Below are positions 51,122 to 58,990 of a DNA stretch of 64,000 nt, one piece after another. Both the position numbers and the translations under genes were made by a program. Under the pieces are notes generated by a model. The model was not told where the DNA came from and searched no databases. It saw nothing but the letters and a program-made list of their open reading frames with translations. Source of the stretch: Bacteroidia bacterium (GTDB lineage Bacteria; Bacteroidota; Bacteroidia; Flavobacteriales; Flavobacteriaceae). The DNA is taken from contig JAUICK010000003.1 of the NCBI GenBank assembly GCA_030427865.1, positions 186,001 through 250,000 on the forward strand, given 5' to 3'. How positions within the stretch are numbered: the first letter of the stretch is position 1; every line of letters begins with the position of its first letter.

Positions 51122-51793
51122 ATGAAAAAGCTCTGGTTTTTCGACAATGTTAACCTATTCAATCTTCTTTGTCCTCATAAATTTAAAGATTATAAAAAAT
51201 GTCATGATTTTGATCGATACAAAAAAAGTGATTATATCTATTTTGAAGAAGATGCTGCAAACAAAGTATATTTAATAGAAAAAGGGAAAGTTAAAATAGG
51301 TTATTATACAGAAGAAGGTAATGAAATTGTAAAAGCAATTTTAACCAAAGGAGAGTTGTTTGGAGAAAAAGCAATTTTAGGAGAAGAAAATAGAAATGAA
51401 TTTGCGCAATCTATAGATGCATCTACATCTATATGCCCAATAGGAGTAGAGACCATGCATAATTTAATGCGAGATAATAAAACTTTTAGTTTAAAAATTT
51501 ATAAGTTTTTGGGATTGCGATTTAAAAAATTAGAGCGCAGATTACAACTCATTTTATTTAAAGATACCAAAACACGTTTTTTAGAGTTTATGAAAGAATT
51601 ATGTGAAGAATATGGTTACGATTGTGATAAAACAGGTGATAAAGTAATTCTACATCCTTATACACAAAAAGATATAGCTTCTTTAATAGGCACATCAAGA
51701 TCTAACTTAAATGTATTAATGAATGAGTTAAAGGAAGAAAAAATCATTAATTTTAACAGAAAAGAAATCAGAATTTTAGAAAAAATAGCATAA
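51122..51793 (+). CDS. Crp/Fnr family transcriptional regulator
   Basis: 223 residues. Cyclic-nucleotide-binding beta-roll (SDYIYFEEDAANKVYLIEKG ... LTKGELFGEKAILG, about 35-120), dimer helix, and C-terminal winged HTH (YTQKDIASLIGTSRSNLNVL). Cysteines occur at C17, C27 and C102 (about) but not in the N-terminal FNR [Fe-S] pattern, so the effector is unclear. The lipoprotein gene follows at 77 bp. Confidence 0.9.
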   Translation: MKKLWFFDNVNLFNLLCPHKFKDYKKCHDFDRYKKSDYIYFEEDAANKVYLIEKGKVKIGYYTEEGNEIVKAILTKGELFGEKAILGEENRNEFAQSIDASTSICPIGVETMHNLMRDNKTFSLKIYKFLGLRFKKLERRLQLILFKDTKTRFLEFMKELCEEYGYDCDKTGDKVILHPYTQKDIASLIGTSRSNLNVLMNELKEEKIINFNRKEIRILEKIA

Positions 51794-51799
51794 GTGTTC

Positions 51800-51839
51800 G
51801 TTAGCTAACATTTTAAGACTTTTTTTGCGGATAACTTTG
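51800..51839. promoter_or_regulatory. palindrome and -7 box ahead of the lipoprotein gene
   Basis: GTTAGCTAAC (51800-51809) is a perfect 10-bp palindrome, 22 bp upstream of TAACTTTG (51832-51839, TAnnTTTG). It is located where a regulator would act; the Crp/Fnr protein encoded just upstream is one candidate. Confidence 0.45.
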
Positions 51840-51870
51840 TCATCAACATTAACATAAAAATATTAATAAG

Positions 51871-52773
51871 ATGAAAAAAGTTTTAAATTTAGTAATGATT
51901 ATTGCACTAACTGCATTTTTGGTTGCATGTAGCAATAGCGAAAAAGAACCAGTTGAAGGAACTCTAACTCTCGATTTAACAGGTTTAGAAGAATTAGGTG
52001 CAAACTATGTTTACGAAGGATGGTTGATTGTAAATGGCAGCCCAGTTAGTACAGGTACTTTTACAAGTGTAACATTTCCGCAGTCTTTTACAGTAAAAAC
52101 TTCTGATTTACAAACGGCAACAAAATTTGTATTATCTATTGAGCCAGCAGGCGAAACAGGAGCAGCAGCTTTAGCGCCTGCGGCAACAAAAATTTTGGCA
52201 GGAGATTTTACAGGAAACATAGCATCTGTAAATTCTGATAATATTGTTGTCGATAATTCGGGAGCCATAAAAACTTTAGGAACCTCTTGGGGAAAATACA
52301 TTTTAGCAACTCCAACAGACTCAGATAATACAAACGAAGCAAGTGGTGTATGGTTTTTAGATAATTCTAATCCGCCAGCAGTTGCTGGTTTAGGTTTACC
52401 AATGTTATCTGCTGGTTGGAAATATGAAGGTTGGGTTGTTCTTAACGGAACTCCAGTAAGTACAGGAACATTCTTAACAGCTAATGTAGCAGATGATAAT
52501 GCAGCAACTTCACCATATAAAGGCACTGTAGGTAATGGACCAGGTTTTCCAGGAGAAGATTATGTAATGGGTTCAGCAGCTGGAGTTAATTTTCCAACAG
52601 ATTTAAAAGGAGCAACAGTTGTTATTTCTGTAGAACCAAACCCAGATAATAGCCCTGCACCTTTTACTTTAAAACCTTTAGCACATAAAGTACCAGCAAA
52701 TGCTGCCAATCATACTGTAATAAATATGGGAGCAGGACCTAAAGCAATTTTATCTGGAACAGTAAGCAGATAA
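51871..52773 (+). CDS. lipoprotein with two anti-sigma-K-like repeats
   Basis: 300 residues. Lipoprotein signal MKKVLNLVMIIALTAFLVAC (Cys at 20). Two internal homologous units: NYVYEGWLIVNGSPVSTGTF ... SIEPAGETG (about 48-105) and WKYEGWVVLNGTPVSTGTF ... SVEPNPDN (about 185-285). The pattern resembles the extracytoplasmic C-terminal domain of anti-sigma-K (RskA-type) proteins, but no anti-sigma or transmembrane part is present. The function is unknown. It may be under the Crp/Fnr gene just upstream. Confidence 0.7.
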   Translation: MKKVLNLVMIIALTAFLVACSNSEKEPVEGTLTLDLTGLEELGANYVYEGWLIVNGSPVSTGTFTSVTFPQSFTVKTSDLQTATKFVLSIEPAGETGAAALAPAATKILAGDFTGNIASVNSDNIVVDNSGAIKTLGTSWGKYILATPTDSDNTNEASGVWFLDNSNPPAVAGLGLPMLSAGWKYEGWVVLNGTPVSTGTFLTANVADDNAATSPYKGTVGNGPGFPGEDYVMGSAAGVNFPTDLKGATVVISVEPNPDNSPAPFTLKPLAHKVPANAANHTVINMGAGPKAILSGTVSR

Positions 52774-52818
52774 CAGAAAATATAAAATCTTCTATTTCAT
52801 GTTAATGGTAGATTAAAT

Positions 52819-52850
52819 AAAGGGTAATTGCAAAAGCAATTACCCTTTTC
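52819..52850 (+). terminator. intrinsic terminator after the lipoprotein gene
   Basis: AAAGGGTAATTGC / GCAATTACCCTTT, 13-bp perfect stem with AAAA loop, then TTCTG. A weaker hairpin (CAACT/AGTTG with seven T) follows at about 52896-52920. Confidence 0.9.
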
Positions 52851-52919
52851 TGTATAAAAAATGCCTAAAGAAACTTAAAAAGTTTGCAATAGGCACCAAC
52901 TAACCAACCAGTTGTTTTT

Positions 52920-53264
52920 TTATTTCTTATTAACTTTTATAGGCATTCTATAAATTTCACCTTTTTTAATATTTTTTAAATTCACTTTTTTATAGTTTAA
53001 TTTATTTTTTACATAGCTTATAAATTCTGGTGTTTTAGAATCTACAGAAATAACAACAACTTCGTTATTGTTATTTACTATAAACTGAACTTCTGCTAAA
53101 TAAGATTTATCGATATTCATTGGAATATTTTTTCCTAATAGAGAAACAATTTCGGTTCTTAAAGTTTTTTGATCTGTTACTTTATTTTTTTCTGATGCTG
53201 ATGCAGCAAATACTGTAGATAAACTAATTGCAAAAATGGTAATAACTGTTTTAAAATTTTTCAT
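52920..53264 (-). CDS. small secreted protein of unknown function
   Basis: 114 residues with a signal peptide (MKNFKTVITIFAISLSTVFAASA). The mature part has a beta-alpha-beta pattern (AEVQFIVNNNNEVVVISVDS, then ISYVKNKLNYKKV) loosely recalling TonB C-terminal-like small proteins. Such proteins are frequent in flavobacteria and of unknown role. Monocistronic with a 199-bp upstream region. Confidence 0.75.
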   Translation of the reverse strand: MKNFKTVITIFAISLSTVFAASASEKNKVTDQKTLRTEIVSLLGKNIPMNIDKSYLAEVQFIVNNNNEVVVISVDSKTPEFISYVKNKLNYKKVNLKNIKKGEIYRMPIKVNKK

Positions 53265-53463
53265 GATATAAGTATTTTGGGTTGTTTTTATATAAGAAAG
53301 ACGAACATTAATAAAATGAGTTACAGTGTAAATACCACTTTAATAGAACCTTAACGTTATTTAACGGTATTTAAGAAATTAGAAAGATTTTGTTAACTTT
53401 TAAGATATAATTAAGTAGAATCTTAATTTTTAAGGAGAATTTAATGGTTATGAACCACAAATA
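53265..53463. other. intergenic region upstream of the small secreted gene
   Basis: AT-rich spacer between two minus-strand genes, containing TTAACGTTATTTAACGG (a near-repeat of TTAACG) and GTTAACTTTTAAG. No clear hairpin, promoter pair or open frame was recognised. Confidence 0.4.
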
Positions 53464-54645
53464 TTATTCACTAATTTCATTAATAGATTTTAAAAGAATG
53501 TCTATTCCTATTTTTAATTCTTTATTAGAAATTGTTAATGGAGGGGTAATTCTAATTGCTTTTCCTTCAAATAACAAAAAGAATAGGATTAATCCATTTT
53601 CTAAACATCGATGAATAATTTTTGCTGCTAAATCTGGTGTTTCTACAATTGCTGCCAACATTAACCCTTTACCTCTTATTTCTTTTATTTTGGAGTGTTT
53701 TAAGTGTGTTCTAATGAATTTTTCTTTTTGTAGACTTCTAATAAATAAGTTTTTAGATGCAATTTCTTTAAGAGTAGCTACTCCAGCAGCTGCCATTACA
53801 GGATGACCAGCAAACGTAGAAATGTGCCCTAATTTTGGATTCTCTTTAAGTAAATTCATCGTATGTTTTGCGGCAATAAAAGCTCCAATAGGCATTCCTC
53901 CACCTAAACCTTTACCAGTTATAATAATGTCGGGTACAACATTATAGTTTTCAAATCCCCAAAAAGTTCCTGTTCTACCAATTCCTGTTTGAATTTCGTC
54001 TAAAATTAGCAATGCACCAACCTCAGTACAACGTTTTTTTACTTTCAATAAAAAATTATTTTTTGGCTCTATAAAACCAGCACCACCTTGAATAGTTTCT
54101 AAAATTACTGCAGCAGTTTTATGAGTAATTTTTTTCAAATCATTGACATTATTAAATTCAATAAACTTAGTTCCAGGAATTAAAGGTCTAAAAGCTGCAT
54201 TTTGTTTTTCTACACCAGAAACACTCATAGATCCCATTGTATTTCCATGATAAGAGTTTTTAGCCGAAATTATTTCAAAACGATTGGTTGTTCTTTTTGC
54301 TAATTTTAATGCTCCTTCAGTGGCTTCTGTACCAGAATTTGTGATGTAAACAGTATTTAGGTTATTAGGAGAGTTTTTTACCAATAATTTACAAAGTTTT
54401 ACTTGCTCACTTTGAACAAACTCACCATATACCATTACATGAGTATGTTTTTTGAGTTGTTTTTTAATGGCTTTTGTAACTTTAGGGTGGTTATGACCAA
54501 GGCTATTGGCAGAAACACCAGCAACAAAATCTAAATATTTATTTCCGTTAATATCATAGATGTACGACCCTTTTGCATGAGAAACTTCGAGAGCAAGTGG
54601 GTGAGTAGAGGTTTGTGCTTGATATTTAAAAAAATCTTTTTTCAA
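53464..54645 (-). CDS. class III aminotransferase (acetylornithine/ornithine-type)
   Basis: 393-residue PLP enzyme. Signatures: NKYLDFVAGVSANSLGHNHP, YITNSGTEATEGALKLAKR, SYHGNTMGSMSVSG, ILDEIQTGIGRTGTFWGFE and the PLP Lys in IIITGKGLGGGMPIGAF. Family members act on acetylornithine, ornithine, 4-aminobutyrate and similar amines; the substrate is not decided by sequence and no arginine gene is nearby. It follows the OstA-like gene by 2 bp. Confidence 0.9.
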   Translation of the reverse strand: MKKDFFKYQAQTSTHPLALEVSHAKGSYIYDINGNKYLDFVAGVSANSLGHNHPKVTKAIKKQLKKHTHVMVYGEFVQSEQVKLCKLLVKNSPNNLNTVYITNSGTEATEGALKLAKRTTNRFEIISAKNSYHGNTMGSMSVSGVEKQNAAFRPLIPGTKFIEFNNVNDLKKITHKTAAVILETIQGGAGFIEPKNNFLLKVKKRCTEVGALLILDEIQTGIGRTGTFWGFENYNVVPDIIITGKGLGGGMPIGAFIAAKHTMNLLKENPKLGHISTFAGHPVMAAAGVATLKEIASKNLFIRSLQKEKFIRTHLKHSKIKEIRGKGLMLAAIVETPDLAAKIIHRCLENGLILFFLLFEGKAIRITPPLTISNKELKIGIDILLKSINEISE

Positions 54646-54647
54646 AC

Positions 54648-56291
54648 TTATTGTTCTTTTATAGAAAAATCTTGTTTGGGCAATTTAGAAGAACTTTTCT
54701 TTTTTTCTTTTAATTTTTTATCTAAAATGGCTTTAGATTTATGTTTTTTTAGTTTTCTATCTGGAGGGGTATTATCGTTTTTATGTTTTATAAAAATATC
54801 TTCTTTCTTTTTAGGTTGTTCTTTTTCTCGCCAAATAAATCCTTTTAATTCTCTAACATCTTCAGGTAGTTGTGATGGAGGATAAGTTTTTCCATCAGAT
54901 TTTTTTAAATATTTTATGGTTTCTATTTGACCGTTTTCTAAGATAAACTCGATATTGCTCGAAATTTCTTTAGTAATAGTTTCTAAAACTTGTGTTTCTT
55001 CATTTCTATTAAAATAAACAGATTCTGCATTTCCTTTAACCAAAAGTAGGCGAAGCTTGTTCTTTTTAAATTTACCAAACATATTTCTTCCTTTTATTTG
55101 ATTAAAATCTTTTTTAGAAATAGAATCTTTTGAAATAATAAATGCGTTGTTTAAAACTTTAAGAGAATCTAATTTTTCTGTTTCAACATTAGAAATTAAA
55201 TGGATAGTGTCTCCAGTAATTTGATTTCCATCAGACCAAATTACAGGATTTCTAAACATTTTTGTTAAGCCAGTTGCTTGATTTGTATGAATTGAATCAC
55301 ATTTTCCTTGTAAATCAGATTTAAAAATTTTTACATTGTGGTATGTTCTAATTATTCTTTTTTCTGGTTTTCCAGTAACCAATAGTGTGTCTCCATGAAC
55401 AAACATAGAATCTTTATCTATAATAGAAATTGCAACAGCCTTTTTTACAATAAATAGAGAGTCTTTTAATTCAAAAATCTCTGCATAATTTCCTTTAGAA
55501 ACAAAGTTTTGTACTGTGTCTATAATTTGGATATTATTAGTTGCAGAGGCAAAACCTTTCTTTTTGTCATAATACAAACTATCTCCTTCTACGGTTCTTT
55601 CTTTTAAAAATAATTTCGCATTTTTTACAAAATGAGAAACATCAGTTTTTGTGTTATAAAATCCTTTTTCGCAATAAATTTTATTGTTATTTTCTGTATT
55701 TGTTATTGTAGATGGGCCATATAAATACGTAAGCCCAGAATCTGTGTAGTAGTCTAAATGATTAGATTCTAAATGATGTTCTGGGTTTACAACTGTTACT
55801 CTTGTTGTGGCAGTAAATTTTTTATTTTCTAAATAGTAATTACCGTTTTTACTTTTTAAGGTGTTAGTTTGGTCTTTAATAGTAGCATAACTTCTGTAAT
55901 ATAATTTCTGATTTAATCTATCAAAATGAAGCGTATCTGTAGTTAATGTCATTGAGGGGTCTTTTAAAATTACATTTCCCCAAGAAAGTGCTTGTTTAGA
56001 GTTGGCATCGTAATCTGTATAATTACTAGTTTGGGTAACTGTATCTCCTTGTTTAATAAGAACATTACCAATGGCTTTAAAAAAGTTTTTATCTTTAAAA
56101 TAAAATGCCTTTTGACATGTAAGTTTTATACCATCATGTTTTATTCTAACATCACCAAGTAACACTGTTGCGCCTGGATATTTATCTTCATCTGCATATT
56201 GAATTTCTGAGTTTTCAATAACAATTTTTTTAGTTTGAGCAATTGCAAACGATGAAATAAGTAAAAAAAATAGAATGATAATTCTTTTCAA
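54648..56291 (-). CDS. OstA/LptA-like protein
   Basis: 547 residues with a signal peptide (MKRIIILFFLLISSFAIA). A repeated OstA beta-jellyroll pattern follows (GDVRIKHDGIKLTCQKAFYF ... GNVLIKQGDTV ... GNVILKDPSMTLTTDTLHFD). The C-terminal 80 residues are Lys-rich. Members of the family form the periplasmic bridge that carries lipopolysaccharide to the outer membrane; the Bacteroidota versions are longer than E. coli LptA. Cotranscribed with the downstream aminotransferase (2-bp gap). Confidence 0.85.
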   Translation of the reverse strand: MKRIIILFFLLISSFAIAQTKKIVIENSEIQYADEDKYPGATVLLGDVRIKHDGIKLTCQKAFYFKDKNFFKAIGNVLIKQGDTVTQTSNYTDYDANSKQALSWGNVILKDPSMTLTTDTLHFDRLNQKLYYRSYATIKDQTNTLKSKNGNYYLENKKFTATTRVTVVNPEHHLESNHLDYYTDSGLTYLYGPSTITNTENNNKIYCEKGFYNTKTDVSHFVKNAKLFLKERTVEGDSLYYDKKKGFASATNNIQIIDTVQNFVSKGNYAEIFELKDSLFIVKKAVAISIIDKDSMFVHGDTLLVTGKPEKRIIRTYHNVKIFKSDLQGKCDSIHTNQATGLTKMFRNPVIWSDGNQITGDTIHLISNVETEKLDSLKVLNNAFIISKDSISKKDFNQIKGRNMFGKFKKNKLRLLLVKGNAESVYFNRNEETQVLETITKEISSNIEFILENGQIETIKYLKKSDGKTYPPSQLPEDVRELKGFIWREKEQPKKKEDIFIKHKNDNTPPDRKLKKHKSKAILDKKLKEKKKSSSKLPKQDFSIKEQ

Positions 56292-56353
56292 ACTGATGTA
56301 TTTTAAGCAAAAATAATGAAAAGAATAAGCTTACCTATTAAAGAAAAGTGAAA

Positions 56354-57097
56354 TTATGAATAAACAATTTTTTCTTTACCTATAACTTTGCTTTCTAACT
56401 TTTTAGCTTTTGGAAAAAGAATATTATTTTCTATATGAATATGATCTTGCAATTCATCATCAAATTTCTGTAATTTATGATACAAGAGTTTAAAAGAATC
56501 GCACACACCTTTTTCTGGTATTGTGTAGTTTTTAGAAAGTTTTGCTATTCTTTTAAAAGTAGTTCTAATTTTAAGATGATCATCTTCAAAATCTTCTATT
56601 GATTGTACTTTTGGTAAATCTATATTTTTACTGTTGGTGTTTTCTTCTTTTATCTTAATAAGTTCTTTTAAATAAGGAAATAAAATGGTTTCCTCATTTT
56701 TCATATGTTCTAAAATATCTTCTGTTATGTTTTGAATTAATAGATTGATTTCTTTTAATTCTAAATACCTTTTGCTGTATAAATCGGCTACTTTCTGGCC
56801 ATATTCTTTTAAAAGTAAGATGTTTTCTTCTTTGTAATCGTGATGAATTTCAGAAAGAAAGTGAATTAAAAAATCTAATTCCCAAGTATTGTAATCTTGA
56901 AGATAATATACATTTGTATTAACAGAACTTAGTTTGTCAGTTACTTTTTTTATGCTTAATCCCTTTTTTTCACAAAGACTAAAAAGATTTTTTTTTCCTT
57001 CTATACTGTAATCGATGTCAAATTCTTTAAATATTATAGAAGTGTTTATGTTTTCTACAACAATATCTGAGATTAATTTATTTTCAAAACGCTTCAT
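56354..57097 (-). CDS. RIC-like hemerythrin protein lacking the Cys-Cys motif (paralogue)
   Basis: 247 residues, homologous over its whole length to the RIC protein at 62072-62794. ScdA_N-type start (KLISDIVVENINTSIIFKEF), then a four-helix hemerythrin-like part with LDFLIHFLSEIHHDY, MKNEETILFPYLKEL and LQDHIHIENNILFPKA supplying the di-iron His/Glu ligands. In the partner protein GIDFCCGGG follows at residue 28; here the same position reads DIDYSIEGKKN, so both cysteines are gone. A divergent paralogue, possibly with a narrowed role. Located at the 5' side of the NO locus, transcribed away from nirK. Confidence 0.82.
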   Translation of the reverse strand: MKRFENKLISDIVVENINTSIIFKEFDIDYSIEGKKNLFSLCEKKGLSIKKVTDKLSSVNTNVYYLQDYNTWELDFLIHFLSEIHHDYKEENILLLKEYGQKVADLYSKRYLELKEINLLIQNITEDILEHMKNEETILFPYLKELIKIKEENTNSKNIDLPKVQSIEDFEDDHLKIRTTFKRIAKLSKNYTIPEKGVCDSFKLLYHKLQKFDDELQDHIHIENNILFPKAKKLESKVIGKEKIVYS

Positions 57098-57190
57098 AAT
57101 TCTTTATAATTTTCTTTGTCAAAGATGTAACACTTTTTTAGTTAAAAATATGACTTTTGTCAGTCGGTTATATAATTTAAAAAGAATCGT

Positions 57191-58411
57191 TTAGAAAGAT
57201 GAGATTTTAGGAAAAGAATGTTTTAAAGATTGAATAAAAATAGTTGAAATGCCTATAAACATTAAAGAACTAACAATTACTAAAATAAAAAAATAATTAG
57301 GTATTAGTGGCAATTGTAACCAAACACAGATACCTTTATAAAAAATTAAAATTTCTGAAATGATAAAACCTAAAAGATAAATTGTTGTTCCGATTTTAGA
57401 AAGCCTTAATAAGGTAGCTTTATTTAAAAACACAAATAAAGTTAGACTTACAATCCCTAAAAAAGTTAAGTGTAAATACCCAATTACAAAATCTATAATT
57501 TGTGATATTAATTCTGAAAAATAAGGTATAGCTGTTAAGAATTGTAAGATTATTTTAGTTACAAAAAGAGAGTAAACAAATTTTAGTAATTTAAAATTAA
57601 AAGGGGTAAAAACCTTAGTTATTTGCGCTTTATAATTAGTAAAGATGAGTTGAAGTTTTCCTATTGCAACCATCTGGAAAACTGCACCTAATATTGACAG
57701 AAAATAGATAGTCTTATGAGGTTTTATCCATAGAAATGATAAAAATAATGTTAAGCAACAACTAATCATCATATATTTATAAAATGAAGAAATAAATTCT
57801 TTGGCAATATCTATTTTATGTTTTTCTAAGAAAAAAAAGAACAACCCAAATAGACAAAAAACAAACCATCCATTGTATTGAAAATGCAAGTAAAAATAGA
57901 TAGCATTTTTATACCAATGAGAAGTATTACCTAAGGTGTTCATAATAATTCCTAATATCCAAGGGCCTATACTTGAAATTATCATTAATATTAATGAAGC
58001 ATTTATAAATTTATAGGAATATTTATTTTTCTTAAAAATGGTATGCTTTTTAAAAAAAACATAAAACCAATAAGAACAAAATAAAAATAATGTCGAAAAA
58101 ATTATAGAAAACAAAGCATAACCTGTAAAAGGAAAACTAAAAAGCATTCCTAATATCGCAATTTGGGTAACTAAAAAAAGCTTAAAGTATTTCTTTTTAG
58201 CAATATCATTTATAAAAAGATGAAAAATTAATGTTGTTAAACCTAAATAAACCCAACCTAATAGCGCTATATGAGAATGTGTATGAACTAAAAATTTATA
58301 GTTTGCATTTATATTTATTACAGAAAATAGACGTAAAAAAATGCCTAAAAAAGCAGCAATTATAAAATAAAACAATGCTATTAGCACATGTTTTCTTGTT
58401 GTTTTTATCAT
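57191..58411 (-). CDS. polytopic membrane protein with heme-copper-oxidase-like histidines
   Basis: 406 residues with about 12 hydrophobic helices. His residues occur in helix contexts typical of haem or metal ligation: FLVHTHSHIALLGWVYLG (H43, H45, H47), FYLHFQYNGW (about 175) and GYLHLTFLG (about 315). The arrangement is reminiscent of NnrS and of the catalytic subunit of heme-copper oxidases, but no named family is assigned with confidence. It overlaps the Rrf2 regulator gene by 4 bp and so belongs to its operon; a role in NO metabolism or in metal delivery is inferred from context. Confidence 0.6.
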   Translation of the reverse strand: MIKTTRKHVLIALFYFIIAAFLGIFLRLFSVININANYKFLVHTHSHIALLGWVYLGLTTLIFHLFINDIAKKKYFKLFLVTQIAILGMLFSFPFTGYALFSIIFSTLFLFCSYWFYVFFKKHTIFKKNKYSYKFINASLILMIISSIGPWILGIIMNTLGNTSHWYKNAIYFYLHFQYNGWFVFCLFGLFFFFLEKHKIDIAKEFISSFYKYMMISCCLTLFLSFLWIKPHKTIYFLSILGAVFQMVAIGKLQLIFTNYKAQITKVFTPFNFKLLKFVYSLFVTKIILQFLTAIPYFSELISQIIDFVIGYLHLTFLGIVSLTLFVFLNKATLLRLSKIGTTIYLLGFIISEILIFYKGICVWLQLPLIPNYFFILVIVSSLMFIGISTIFIQSLKHSFPKISSF

Positions 58412-58842
58412 ATAATTTTAAAAAAGTTCTTGTTAGATTTATGTTCAGCTGCCATTTCTGAAATAGTTTTTGTTTTTAATTTTTTTATCAATTTATTTTT
58501 GAATGGAGCATATAAATGGTGCACAACACATGGATTACTCTCATCACATTCTGACTGCCCCAAATAACAATTATTAAATTTATCTGCATTGTCTATAGAA
58601 GCAATTATATCAAAGATTGTTTTTTCTTTGTTCGTTTTAGATAAATAGAAACCTCCATGCGGCCCTTTAATAGACGAAATGATTCCTTTTTTAGTAAGCT
58701 CTTGCATAGTTTTAGCTAAAAAAGGAGCAGGTATTTCTAATTCCTCAGCAATTTGTTTAGCACCAATCTTTTCATTTTTATTGGCATTATTGGTAAGGTA
58801 TAAAACTGCTGTAATAGCATATTTTGTTGCATTAGAAAGCAT
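58408..58842 (-). CDS. Rrf2 family regulator, NsrR-like NO sensor
   Basis: 144 residues. Winged HTH (KQIAEELEIPAPFLAKTMQ, then IISSIKGPHGGFYLSK) and three cysteines C92, C99 and C105 (NCYLGQSECDESNPCV), the Cys-x6-Cys-x5-Cys pattern of [Fe-S]-binding Rrf2 sensors. NsrR uses such a cluster to sense NO. It is divergent from nirK, and its own promoter region contains a palindrome nearly identical to one in the nirK promoter, so autoregulation and nirK control are likely. Confidence 0.85.
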   Translation of the reverse strand: MLSNATKYAITAVLYLTNNANKNEKIGAKQIAEELEIPAPFLAKTMQELTKKGIISSIKGPHGGFYLSKTNKEKTIFDIIASIDNADKFNNCYLGQSECDESNPCVVHHLYAPFKNKLIKKLKTKTISEMAAEHKSNKNFFKII

Positions 58843-58865
58843 AAATTAAAATTTTGTAAAAATAT

Positions 58866-58883
58866 AAAGATAAAAATATCTTT
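58866..58883. promoter_or_regulatory. operator-like palindrome upstream of the Rrf2 gene
   Basis: AAAGATA-AAAA-TATCTTT is a perfect inverted repeat, 24 bp upstream of the regulator start. Sixteen of its 18 bases match the site ahead of nirK at 58940-58957. Confidence 0.7.
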
Positions 58884-58885
58884 TT

Positions 58886-58903
58886 ATATGATAATTATCA
58901 TAT
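58886..58903. promoter_or_regulatory. 18-bp perfect palindrome in the rrf2-nirK divergent region
   Basis: ATATGATAATTATCATAT is fully self-complementary and sits midway between the divergent genes. It is a candidate binding site for a second regulator (for example of the Crp/Fnr class). Confidence 0.5.
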
Positions 58904-58939
58904 TTCATTTATTCAATACATCATAAATTAGCTTTATAA

Positions 58940-58965
58940 AAAGATAAAAAGGTCTTTTATTTTTG
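58940..58965 (+). promoter_or_regulatory. nirK promoter with embedded operator
   Basis: AAAGATAAAAAGGTCTTT (58940-58957) is immediately followed by the -7 box TATTTTTG (58958-58965). The palindrome therefore fills the space between the -33 and -7 elements, a standard position for a repressor. Confidence 0.7.
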
Positions 58966-58990
58966 CGCTATCAATCTAAAACCAAATAAA

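Noticed and set aside
52011..52526. minus-strand 171-codon frame over the lipoprotein gene
   Set aside because: The plus-strand frame has a lipoprotein signal, internal repeats, a promoter and a terminator; the antisense frame has none.
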